From Flavobacterium sp. (lineage in GTDB: Bacteria > Bacteroidota > Bacteroidia > Flavobacteriales > Flavobacteriaceae): 18,694 nt of DNA. The notes under the pieces are model-generated. The model was not told the DNA's origin. It saw only the letters and a program-made list of their open reading frames with translations, and did not search any database. The DNA lies in NCBI GenBank assembly GCA_030152225.1, contig JASLHL010000223.1:1-18694 (forward strand), read 5' to 3'. Shown here piece after piece: positions 1 through 6,222 of this stretch (positions are counted from its first letter, which is position 1; every line of letters begins with the position of its first letter). Made by a program: the position numbers and the translations under genes.

Positions 1-84
1 CTTTCTTTTAGTTTTATTCATCGCGTGAGAGACGTTGTTTCCAACCATTGCTCTCTTTCCAGTAATTTCACAAACTCTTGACAT
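1..84 (-). CDS. rpmB: 50S ribosomal protein L28, N-terminal part (cut by window edge)
   Basis: Large-subunit ribosomal protein L28. The reverse strand from 84 reads as 28 codons beginning [20 protein letters not shown], the conserved N-terminus of bacterial L28, including the CxxTGK motif and the GNNVSHA segment. The frame is open to the window edge, so the rest of the gene lies outside. It follows cinA on the same strand after an 80 bp gap and appears to have its own promoter at about 124-155. Placing rpmB next to cinA agrees with what I recall of flavobacterial genomes. The short length reflects truncation by the window, not a broken gene. Confidence 0.95.
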   Translation of the reverse strand, partial: MSRVCEITGKRAMVGNNVSHAMNKTKRK

Positions 85-123
85 TATATCTAATCTTTTA
101 TTTCAATATTCAAAATCAGGGTG

Positions 124-155
124 CAAAGTAAAGAAAAAGAATTTTATTAAACAAA
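124..155 (-). promoter_or_regulatory. Bacteroidetes-type promoter for rpmB
   Basis: On the minus strand a TTTG element (152-155) lies 20 bp upstream of TTACTTTG (124-131), which matches the Bacteroidetes -7 consensus TAnnTTTG except for one base. Transcription would start near 118, giving a leader of about 35 nt before the rpmB ATG. A separate promoter would let L28 be expressed independently of the cinA operon upstream. Confidence 0.5.
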
Positions 156-164
156 ATCTTTCGA

Positions 165-1409
165 CTATTTTTTTAATATTTCGTTATAAACCAACTCCAA
201 AGCACGGCTAATGGCGCGTTCAATCACCTGTTCTCTAGGTTGCCCCAATTCACATTTTATTGCATAGGCCCCATTTTTAGAGGCTATTCCCAAGTATACT
301 GTTCCTACAGCAGCATCCGAATCTCCTTTAGAAGGTCCGGCATTTCCCGTGGTAGAAATCGCATAATCAGCCTTGAATTTTTCACGCGCCTGAATGGCCA
401 TTTCACACGCCACTTGTTCACTTACGACACTGTGTTGGGCGATGGTTTCACTTTTAACACCTAATACAGCAACTTTCGCCTCTGTGGCATACGTTACCAT
501 TCCTCCTTTAAAAAAGGTGGAGGCCCCTTCTTTTTCACTAAATAGCACAGCCAATCGCCCTCCTGTACAACTCTCTGCACAAGCAATTGTTTTACCTTCA
601 GTTTTTAATTTTTCAATCACCACTTCAGATCGACTCAAATCGTCATACGCGCGAATCTGCGCTTTGACATTCGCCGGTATAGCAGCAATAAGTTGATCCA
701 ACTTCGTTTCGATGCGCGCTTTATCCGTTCCCGAAGAGGATAAACGCAAGCGTACCCTACCTCTGCTTGGCAAATAAGCTAATTGTACCGCAGCAGGTAG
801 CTCATCTTCCCAATCGGTTAAGTATTCGGCCAACAAACTCTCGCCAATGCCATAGACGACAATCGTTTTATGGACATTAAAACGCAGGGTAAATCTCTCT
901 TTTAAAATCGGCGTTAGTACAGAAGAAACTATTCCCTTCATCTCAAAGGGAACGCCAGGTAGTGAAATATAATGGGTCTGCCCTTTTTGCATCATCATTC
1001 CAGGAGCAGTTCCCAATTGATTAAACAGTACTGTCGCTTTCGATGGCACTAAGGCCTGCTTGCGATTCAAATCCGAAATAGGGCGCTTAAAATAATCTTC
1101 AATCAGCGCCTTCACATGAGCAAATACCGCTGCATCTTCCACCAATACATCGTCGAAATAGCTACAAAATACTTGCTTCGTCAAATCGTCTTTTGTAGGT
1201 CCCAATCCCCCCGTAATCACCACCAAATCTACGCGATCTTGTTGGCGTTGCATCGCTTCTTTTATCGCGCTTTCCGCATCGGAAATCGACAACATTTCCA
1301 CAAGCTCAAACCCCAATTTATCAAGGTAATTCGCTAGGTAATTTGAATTGGTATCAACAATCTGTCCAATCAATATTTCATCTCCGATGGTTATGATACT
1401 CGCTTTCAT
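165..1409 (-). CDS. cinA: CinA family protein: molybdopterin-binding-like domain plus NMN amidohydrolase domain
   Basis: Cytoplasmic protein of 414 aa, the normal length for full CinA. Residues 1 to about 170 form the MoCF-biosynthesis-like (COG1058) domain, with the start MKASIITIGDEILIGQ and a GGLGPTKDD motif at about 67-75. Residues about 260-412 form the CinA C-terminal domain, which in characterised members deamidates nicotinamide mononucleotide for NAD salvage. It shows CAESCTGGRLA at about 277-287 and TTGNAGPS at about 353-360, followed by VGTVYLGI. The name comes from a competence-induced gene in streptococci, but nothing here suggests a DNA-uptake role. Its ATG overlaps the stop of the upstream Hpt-like gene by 4 bp (ATGA), so the two are probably translationally coupled in the exonuclease-FAH-Hpt-cinA operon. 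All main motifs are present. Confidence 0.95.
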   Translation of the reverse strand: MKASIITIGDEILIGQIVDTNSNYLANYLDKLGFELVEMLSISDAESAIKEAMQRQQDRVDLVVITGGLGPTKDDLTKQVFCSYFDDVLVEDAAVFAHVKALIEDYFKRPISDLNRKQALVPSKATVLFNQLGTAPGMMMQKGQTHYISLPGVPFEMKGIVSSVLTPILKERFTLRFNVHKTIVVYGIGESLLAEYLTDWEDELPAAVQLAYLPSRGRVRLRLSSSGTDKARIETKLDQLIAAIPANVKAQIRAYDDLSRSEVVIEKLKTEGKTIACAESCTGGRLAVLFSEKEGASTFFKGGMVTYATEAKVAVLGVKSETIAQHSVVSEQVACEMAIQAREKFKADYAISTTGNAGPSKGDSDAAVGTVYLGIASKNGAYAIKCELGQPREQVIERAISRALELVYNEILKK

Positions 1410-1765
1410 TCTACTGCTATTTGATAATCTTTCTTGATTTCTTTCGCTGCAGAACGAATGCGTTTTCTCAGCAATTTATAAACTTCTTTGATCTCTTTGG
1501 TTTTTCCTTTTTGTTCCAACCATTGCTGCACCGTATTGAATTCTTCATACGCCTGATCCATGCCTAAGGTTTCCATTATTGGCTGTAGGACTTTGACGTG
1601 TTTTTGAAGTTTTTCATAATTTTTTGCATCAATGTGCTTTTTCATTTTATCCAATCGCTTTGTCATCTGTTGCACATAGTCAATCAGTTCTTCCACTACA
1701 AGTTCTTCCTTGTTATTGTGTTTGTCATACAGCAATCTCACATCATAAAAAAGTGCCATAACCAA
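1406..1765 (-). CDS. Small Hpt-like helical protein, putative phosphoacceptor histidine not conserved
   Basis: A 119 aa, highly charged and predicted all-helical protein with no signal peptide. From memory of flavobacterial genomes, the gene between a FAH-family gene and cinA encodes an Hpt-like (histidine phosphotransfer) protein, and the stretch ending QPIMETLGM (61-69) resembles the Hpt region around the active histidine (AHKIKPxxxxLGM in relatives I recall). If LGM and P62 are aligned, the phosphorylated His position falls on K58; a His is present two residues earlier (H56). It may therefore be a pseudo-Hpt or scaffold. Translation may begin at the first ATG, directly after the preceding stop codon, or at the third codon (1757-1759, MALFYDV), which looks more like relatives. 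It overlaps cinA by 4 bp. The family assignment is tentative. Confidence 0.6.
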   Translation of the reverse strand: MVMALFYDVRLLYDKHNNKEELVVEELIDYVQQMTKRLDKMKKHIDAKNYEKLQKHVKVLQPIMETLGMDQAYEEFNTVQQWLEQKGKTKEIKEVYKLLRKRIRSAAKEIKKDYQIAVE

Positions 1766-2377
1766 TTATTTTACGATTAAATCAAATACTTTTTTATCTC
1801 CTAAAAAGCCTTCTAAGCTATCTCCAGGAGCTACACGTCCAACCCCAGCAGGCGTACCTGTGAAGATTAAATCTCCTGTTTTTAGGGTAAAATATTTCGA
1901 TATTTCTGCAATTAGCTCCTCTATTTTCCAAATCATTTGATCCGTTGTTGCTTGTTGTACAACCGTTCCATTTTGTTTCAATGAAAAAGCCAGTTGATCT
2001 AAAGAACCTACGGTTTCTTTCGCTATAAAATCACCAACAAAAGCAGAATTATCAAACGCTTTTGCCTTTTCCCAAGGCAGTCCTTTTTCTTTCAATTTGC
2101 TTTGCAAATCACGAGCAGTAAAATCAATGCCCAACGAAACTTGTTCGTAATACTTGGACGCAAATTTAGCATCGATATACTTCCCTACTTTGGTGATTTT
2201 GACTACTACTTCAGCCTCATAGTGAATATCCTGTGAGAAATCGGGAATAACGAAGGGAAATTCCTTTCCCAAAAGAGCGGTATCAGGCTTGATAAATAAA
2301 ACCGGTTCATCAGGTCTTTCATTATGGAGCTCCGCAATGTGTTCCACATAATTTCTACCCACACAGATTATTTTCAT
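1766..2377 (-). CDS. Fumarylacetoacetate hydrolase (FAH) family protein, acylpyruvase-like
   Basis: A 203 aa, single-domain FAH-fold protein, the size of the short FAHD1/YcgM type. The start MKIICVGRNYVEHIAE matches the N-terminal GRNY signature. HYEAEVV (about 52-58) supplies the paired metal-binding glutamates, and the GIDFTARDLQ segment (about 83-92) supplies the aspartate ligand. The C-terminal FTGTPAGVG (about 172-180) is the conserved substrate-loop motif. Family members hydrolyse or decarboxylate acylpyruvates, oxaloacetate or fumarylpyruvate using Mg2+ or Mn2+; the exact substrate cannot be read from sequence. It lies 13 bp downstream of the exonuclease gene and directly abuts the Hpt-like gene, so all are probably co-transcribed. 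No degradative pathway genes surround it, which favours a metabolite-repair role over aromatic catabolism. Confidence 0.88.
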   Translation of the reverse strand: MKIICVGRNYVEHIAELHNERPDEPVLFIKPDTALLGKEFPFVIPDFSQDIHYEAEVVVKITKVGKYIDAKFASKYYEQVSLGIDFTARDLQSKLKEKGLPWEKAKAFDNSAFVGDFIAKETVGSLDQLAFSLKQNGTVVQQATTDQMIWKIEELIAEISKYFTLKTGDLIFTGTPAGVGRVAPGDSLEGFLGDKKVFDLIVK

Positions 2378-2390
2378 ACGACTTCTCTTT

Positions 2391-3164
2391 TTATAGTTTA
2401 TTATTGAGTTTTCTCAATTTAATTGCTGTCAACACTTTTTTGGTGTACAAGGGAAAATCTGCATTTTGAATCCATCCATAATACCCTGGTTCATTTTCCA
2501 ACACTTCTTCTACCAAAACACCTTTGTGTTTTCCGAACGTAAAGACTTCTTGCCCCTCTTCATTCAATGCAATAAAACCGGCAAAATCTACGCTTTTCTT
2601 TCTCGTAGTAAATTCAGCTAACGAGCGCATATCATTTTCTAAATCTTCGTAGCGATCCAATTGAGCTTTTAAGATCTCATAGGTTGCATGGGTGTCTGCC
2701 GCAGCTGAATGCGCATTTTCTAAAGTTTCATTACAATAGAATTTATACGCCGCACTCAACGTACGTTCTTCTTTTTTGTGAAAAATAGTCTGAATATCCA
2801 CCGTTACGCGATTTCCCAAATCAAAGTCAACACCTGCACGCAACAGTTCTTCTGCTAGTAAGGGAATATCAAAACGATCCGAGTTAAATCCAGCTAAATC
2901 AGCATCTTTAATCATTTGATAAACCAAGGGAGCTAATTCTTTAAACGTCGGTTCATTCGCCACTTGCTCATCTGTAATACCGTGAATCTTAGAAGACGCT
3001 TCTGGTATTGGACGCTCAGGATTAACTAACCACGTTTTGCTCTCTTTATTTCCATTGGGAAATACTTTTAGAATTGCGATTTCTACGATTCTATCTCTTG
3101 CCACATCGATTCCTGTTGTTTCTAAATCAAAAAAACAAATAGGTCTATGTAATTTCAACTCCAT
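2391..3164 (-). CDS. DEDDh 3'-5' exonuclease (DnaQ/epsilon-like) with ExoX-like C-terminal domain
   Basis: A 257 aa cytoplasmic nuclease. Exo I is FFDLETTG (D13, E15), Exo II is GFNSDRFDIPLL (D99) and Exo III is HSAAAD (H152, D157), so all four acidic ligands and the catalytic histidine of the DEDDh class are present. The exonuclease domain spans about 8-170. A second small domain around FGKHKG (210-215) to the C-terminus resembles the region after the exonuclease in ExoX-like proteins. It is too short, and its neighbours are wrong, for a polymerase III alpha subunit; a stand-alone proofreading or repair nuclease is more likely. It is the first gene of the minus-strand housekeeping operon and has a near-consensus promoter about 22 bp upstream of its ATG. 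Confidence 0.9.
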   Translation of the reverse strand: MELKLHRPICFFDLETTGIDVARDRIVEIAILKVFPNGNKESKTWLVNPERPIPEASSKIHGITDEQVANEPTFKELAPLVYQMIKDADLAGFNSDRFDIPLLAEELLRAGVDFDLGNRVTVDIQTIFHKKEERTLSAAYKFYCNETLENAHSAAADTHATYEILKAQLDRYEDLENDMRSLAEFTTRKKSVDFAGFIALNEEGQEVFTFGKHKGVLVEEVLENEPGYYGWIQNADFPLYTKKVLTAIKLRKLNNKL

Positions 3165-3185
3165 ATTTCTTGGTTTATTTAGCTA

Positions 3186-3215
3186 CAAATATAACAAATG
3201 TATAAGTTTAGCCAA
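3186..3215 (-). promoter_or_regulatory. Promoter of the exonuclease-FAH-Hpt-cinA operon
   Basis: On the minus strand TTG (3213-3215) is separated by exactly 19 bp from TATATTTG (3186-3193), a perfect match to the Bacteroidetes sigma-ABfr consensus TTG-N19-TAnnTTTG. A second perfect -7 match, TACATTTG, lies at 3195-3202 but lacks a well-spaced TTG. The predicted start near 3180 leaves a leader of about 16 nt. Confidence 0.65.
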
Positions 3216-3298
3216 TACAAATTGCCCACTTAACTTTTTGGTTGTTCACTTTTTGACGGGGTAACTCCCTCAGTGCTACGTTTAAAATCCCCCAGCTA

Positions 3299-3334
3299 TA
3301 AAAAGCAAAAGCTGTACTTTTCAGAACAGCCCTT
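3299..3334 (-). terminator. Possible terminator of the cytochrome c peroxidase gene
   Basis: Read on the minus strand, a 9 bp stem (3326-3334 with 3307-3315, two G-U pairs) with a 10-nt loop is followed by GCTTTTTAT. It lies about 40 nt past the peroxidase stop codon. Just upstream (about 3337-3356) is a second small perfect hairpin, AAGTTTG and CAAACTT around a 4-nt loop. The T-run is short, so this is a weak call. Confidence 0.35.
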
Positions 3335-3371
3335 GCCAAAGTTTGCCTACAAACTTGCTTCACAAAAAATT

Positions 3372-4400
3372 TTACTCAAAAGGAGATTTTTTCACCTCTG
3401 CTGGAATATCACTGGACAAACTACCCAGAAAAACAGTAATATCCTCTACTTGTTCTTGAGTTAACGTTATATTGGTTTGCAGACTAGCCATAATACGTAC
3501 GGCTTCTTTTAAGTCTTGTACAGAACCATCGTGAAAATACGGTCCTGTATGAACGATATTTCGCAAACCTGGTACTTTAAAAAAGTAATTTTCTGTTTCT
3601 TTTTTACTTAAATCAGCCAATCCTTTGTCAACTTTTTCAGATTTAGTTTCCATCCAATAATCGCCATAGAGTCCAAATTTTTGAAACATCTGTCCTCCCA
3701 TTGCAACACCACTATGACACGTGGTACAACCCACAGCCATAAAGGCTTCCAATCCTTTTTGCTCCTGTGGGGTTAGTGCATCGCGATCCCCTTCTAGATA
3801 GTGATCAAATCGACTAGCGGGCATTAAGGTACGCTCAAAAGCACCAATGGCATTAGTAATAGTAGAAAAGGTAATTGGCTCTTTCATTTCGGGATAAACG
3901 GAAGCGAACTTCTCTTTATACAAATCGACCTTACGCAGGCGTTGTTCCAGTTCTCTTTCATCCTTGATGTTGTGTTCGACAGGGTTTAAAATAGGACCTC
4001 CTGCTTGTTCTTCCACATCCTTTGCACGTCCATCCCAAAATTGCATGCTATGCAAAGCGGCATGAAAGACCGTAGGCGAATTACGTCCACCTAATGACCC
4101 GTCATCTCCAGGTGAAAAAGCGAGATTATCCACCCCATAAGTATTCAAATTATGGCAGGAATTACAACTGATATTCCCTTCTTTTGACAATCGCGTATCA
4201 AAATACAAATACTTTCCTAGTGCAACCTTAGCTGAATCTAATTTAGGCAATTCAACGGAAGAAATAGGTTGAAAGAACGTTTGTGCTTGGGTTAATAACT
4301 CCGCATTTCCCTTCTGAACAAATTCGAACGCCTTCGACTTATCCCCTTTACATCCAACAAAAGATGCCACTAAGACAACTAATACAAGTTTTTTTATCAT
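3372..4400 (-). CDS. Dihaem cytochrome c peroxidase, lipoprotein
   Basis: A 342 aa bacterial dihaem peroxidase (CcpA/MauG superfamily) that reduces H2O2 to water with electrons from cytochrome c, outside the inner membrane. An N-terminal lipoprotein signal ends in FVGC, with C17 the likely lipidated residue, so the enzyme is membrane-anchored rather than soluble as in many proteobacteria. The two haem c sites are CNSCH (79-83) and CTTCH (225-229). GRNSPTVFHAAL (105-116), FWDGR (121-125) and GPYFHDGSVQDL near the C-terminus are standard family segments. An FNR-like palindrome sits 57 bp upstream of the ATG, and the cbb3 oxidase locus is a few kb away on the same strand, so low-oxygen induction is likely. 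The gene is single, divergent from a lipoprotein gene, and no part is missing. Confidence 0.94.
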   Translation of the reverse strand: MIKKLVLVVLVASFVGCKGDKSKAFEFVQKGNAELLTQAQTFFQPISSVELPKLDSAKVALGKYLYFDTRLSKEGNISCNSCHNLNTYGVDNLAFSPGDDGSLGGRNSPTVFHAALHSMQFWDGRAKDVEEQAGGPILNPVEHNIKDERELEQRLRKVDLYKEKFASVYPEMKEPITFSTITNAIGAFERTLMPASRFDHYLEGDRDALTPQEQKGLEAFMAVGCTTCHSGVAMGGQMFQKFGLYGDYWMETKSEKVDKGLADLSKKETENYFFKVPGLRNIVHTGPYFHDGSVQDLKEAVRIMASLQTNITLTQEQVEDITVFLGSLSSDIPAEVKKSPFE

Positions 4401-4426
4401 AATTCACACTGCTTTTAATTCTAGTA

Positions 4427-4470
4427 TTAAATTACAGCCAATTTTTTTCTTAAAGCCTGATAAATATCAC
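4427..4470 (-). promoter_or_regulatory. FNR/Crp-like site and weak -7 box upstream of cytochrome c peroxidase
   Basis: CTGAT-AAAT-ATCAC at 4457-4470 matches 8 of 10 positions of the FNR box TTGAT-N4-ATCAA. On the minus strand it shares 13 identical bases (GTGATATTTATCA) with the site in front of ccoS. A poor -7-like sequence, TAATTTAA (4427-4434), lies at the same 36.5 bp distance from the palindrome centre as in the two cco promoters. A weak -7 box is expected for an activator-dependent promoter, but I chose it by its spacing, so it is not independent support. Confidence 0.55.
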
Positions 4471-4575
4471 GCTATTTAGTAAAATTGTTTTAAAAAATTA
4501 CTACCATTTCAAGTATAATAGCCCCCACTTTTGAACTAAAAAGAGCTTAAAAACTAATTTTATTTAAATTTCATT

Positions 4576-4604
4576 TTGTTTTATTGAACTTTTATCTTAT
4601 TTTG
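4576..4604 (+). promoter_or_regulatory. Possible promoter of the unknown lipoprotein gene
   Basis: TTG (4576-4578), 18 bp, then TTATTTTG (4597-4604), which differs from TAnnTTTG at one fixed position. The predicted start lies about 22 nt before the ATG at 4633. The rest of the 232 bp divergent region, apart from the FNR-like site on the peroxidase side, is AT-rich with no other recognisable element. Confidence 0.35.
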
Positions 4605-4632
4605 GTCTTATAGAATCACACCAAATTTACTT

Positions 4633-5082
4633 ATGAAAAAACTATTTCTTCTTGGCATACTAGCATTGGCGCCTCTTGTACAGAGTTGTCAAACTACTGA
4701 AACTATAGTTTCTTCTCCTTATACCTTAGATAAAAGTAAAACCAAAGTTTTTACAGCGAAGACCTTTATGTTTAAAAACTATTACTTTACGTACAAAGAC
4801 GGTAAAGCAACTTTGGTGTATCAACAAGACAGCAAACTAACAGGTGGCGCACAAACGCCTATTTTCCTTACGTTAGAAGAAGATCAAACCTCAAAGAGAA
4901 ATCAATTATTTGTAGATTCATCAGGGCAAATCTCAGTACGTGTTATCAACAATAGCCAAGTAAAATTGCGCCTAGACAAAGCAACTTATACGTTATACAC
5001 TGAAAACTACCTGGAAGATGTCCACCCCGATACAGAAAAAATATTGGCCGATGTAGCTATTTGGCGAAAAGATAATTATTAA
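4633..5082 (+). CDS. Unknown lipoprotein
   Basis: A 149 aa protein that I do not recognise. It starts with a clear lipoprotein signal: positively charged MKK, a hydrophobic stretch of about 13 residues and the lipobox LVQSC (C19). The mature part is about 130 residues, polar and rich in Thr, Lys, Tyr and Val, with alternating patterns that suggest beta strands and no further membrane segment. It contains no cysteine after the lipobox and no haem or metal motif. It stands alone: divergent from the peroxidase gene and closed by a strong terminator 17 nt past its stop codon. Nothing in the sequence ties it to respiration. Confidence 0.8.
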   Translation: MKKLFLLGILALAPLVQSCQTTETIVSSPYTLDKSKTKVFTAKTFMFKNYYFTYKDGKATLVYQQDSKLTGGAQTPIFLTLEEDQTSKRNQLFVDSSGQISVRVINNSQVKLRLDKATYTLYTENYLEDVHPDTEKILADVAIWRKDNY

Positions 5083-5098
5083 TACCCTCCATAAAACT

Positions 5099-5132
5099 AA
5101 AAAAGGACAACCCAATCAGTTGTCCTTTTTTT
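5099..5132 (+). terminator. Intrinsic terminator of the unknown lipoprotein gene
   Basis: The 13 bp arms 5099-5111 and 5119-5131 (core GGACAAC and GTTGTCC) enclose a 7-nt loop and are followed by a run of T. The A-run before the stem makes it potentially active in both directions. It sits immediately after the stop codon at 5082. Confidence 0.9.
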
Positions 5133-5148
5133 ATTCCCGCTATCCCAT

Positions 5149-5183
5149 AAAAAAAGTTCCCAACTAGGTTGAAAACTTTTTTT
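5149..5183 (-). terminator. Terminator of the minus-strand gene at 5208-5606
   Basis: AAAAAAAGTT (5149-5158) and AACTTTTTTT (5174-5183) form a 10 bp stem, with a further inner CAAC and GTTG pairing. Read on the minus strand it ends in seven T and lies 24 nt past the stop of the gene at 5208. Together with the hairpin at 5099-5132 it forms back-to-back terminators between convergent genes. Confidence 0.75.
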
Positions 5184-5207
5184 ATTCGTTTACAATTAAA
5201 ATACTGG

Positions 5208-5606
5208 TTAATCCAAATATTCCTTTTGGTGATGATCAGCATAATTAACGATCTCATCGTAATTATCATTCTCATACTCGTTCTCACCTGAATCAAAAAG
5301 AACAACGTTTAATCGTTTAAATAACAAACCTAACATTTGTTTTTGCCCTTCTACATCAAGATCAAATTGCATTTTTACCAAATGTTCTTTGAATGGCGTA
5401 CTTTTAACTCTGTCAATACAAAGCATGGTTAATTCAAAATCTTGAATTCCTTGTAGAGAAACCCCTACAACCTTAAAACGCTCTTGATCTACACCGAAGT
5501 ACTCCCCAATACTGCTGATGTAATTACCTTTGTTAACTGCAATCATATCTGATATGTCTGCAGCTACAGTACCTTTGAAATCGTTATACTGTACTTTTGC
5601 TTTCAT
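5208..5606 (-). CDS. Small protein of unknown function
   Basis: A 132 aa cytoplasmic protein starting MKAKVQYNDFKGTVAADISD. The open frame extends three codons further to a TTG at 5613-5615, but the ATG at 5604-5606 is the better start: the TTG falls inside a near -7 box (TTAAAATTTG). There is no signal peptide or membrane segment. The first 95 residues look like a mixed alpha/beta domain and the C-terminal 30 are strongly acidic (Glu, Asp, Asn-rich). I recall similar proteins of this size in other Bacteroidetes but know no function for them. It is a single gene with its own terminator; the upstream region is long, AT-rich and non-coding. Confidence 0.75.
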   Translation of the reverse strand: MKAKVQYNDFKGTVAADISDMIAVNKGNYISSIGEYFGVDQERFKVVGVSLQGIQDFELTMLCIDRVKSTPFKEHLVKMQFDLDVEGQKQMLGLLFKRLNVVLFDSGENEYENDNYDEIVNYADHHQKEYLD

Positions 5607-6060
5607 AAACAACAAATTTTAATTTTTTTTCTACTGTGAATTTAAGAAATATTACCTTATTTATAAAATGAAGCTATACTTTTACAAAACAGTCAACTTT
5701 ACAGCAGTTAAATTAAATTTAAACAAATCAATTTATTAAATTAAAACACATAACCTACAAAAACAACAAATAATCAAGTACAAATACAAAATTTTAACAC
5801 CAAAAACACATATAAAAGCAGCAAACAATTCAAAAATTTAAGAGTAAACTCAATAAATAGAAATTTTTGAATAACTAACATTCACTTTTCAAAGGTTAAA
5901 TTGGAAGTTGTAGGCCTATTTTTAATAAAATAACTCTTTCTAATGGGCCGTGTGGGGAATGATTTGCTCCGCATAAGGCTTGAATTTTAGCAGTTTATGC
6001 GTTGTGATTTACACTCTTTGTATTTTTATCCGATAAAAAGAGCTCAATGCTCATACAAGC
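5607..6060. other. Non-coding AT-rich intergenic stretch
   Basis: About 450 bp without a credible gene. From 5690 to 5850 the plus strand is dominated by A and C with very few G. A 12 bp perfect inverted repeat lies at 5828-5872. The piece 5945-6000 is distinctly more GC-rich and contains a 7 bp inverted pair (CGCATAA at 5970-5976 and TTATGCG at 5995-6001). Short open frames exist on both strands, but none has a recognisable product. A structured RNA ending at the hairpin 6061-6096 is possible; I found no convincing promoter for one. Confidence 0.5.
5828..5872. repeat. 12 bp perfect inverted repeat in AT-rich spacer
   Basis: ATTCAAAAATTT (5828-5839) and its exact reverse complement (5861-5872) are separated by 21 nt. 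No T-run follows, and it is far from any gene end, so it is not an obvious terminator. Base composition makes chance a real possibility. Confidence 0.5.
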
Positions 6061-6096
6061 AAAAAAAAGGAAAGACGATGTCTTTCCTTTTTTTTT
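6061..6096 (-). terminator. Terminator at the end of the cco accessory genes
   Basis: GGAAAGAC and GTCTTTCC pair perfectly around a 3-nt loop, flanked by eight A on one side and nine T on the other, giving a stem of up to 16 bp. It can act in both directions. On the minus strand it would end the ccoG-ccoH-membrane-protein transcript 127 nt past the last stop codon; on the plus strand it could end a transcript from the AT-rich spacer. Confidence 0.88.
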
Positions 6097-6222
6097 CTCT
6101 CTTTTTCTATAGCAATAGAACAACGGCTTGTAATCTTTTTCATAGCTAATAATATACTTACTTACTGCTGTTCTATCCTTAAGACAAGAGTCACGGACAA
6201 AAGTCACTATTTTAAATATTTT

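Noticed and set aside
3273..3464. 63-codon plus-strand open frame opposite the peroxidase gene end
   Set aside because: It is antisense to a well-supported gene, with no motif and no promoter.
5057..5305. 82-codon minus-strand open frame
   Set aside because: It overlaps the end of the lipoprotein gene, two terminators and the start of another gene's 3' end in a different frame; composition is not protein-like.
5667..5738. Short plus-strand frame of 23 codons (MKLYFYKTVN start) in the AT-rich spacer
   Set aside because: Too short, with no promoter or known family; expected by chance at this base composition.
5882..5974. 30-codon basic minus-strand frame in the GC-richer part of the spacer
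   Set aside because: No ribosome-binding or promoter evidence and no recognisable family; noted only because the region is compositionally distinct.
5995..6207. 70-codon open frame on the minus strand after the DsbD_2-like gene
   Set aside because: It runs straight through the terminator hairpin at 6061-6096, which supplies its Lys- and Phe-rich middle, and has no recognisable domain. A chance frame is more likely.
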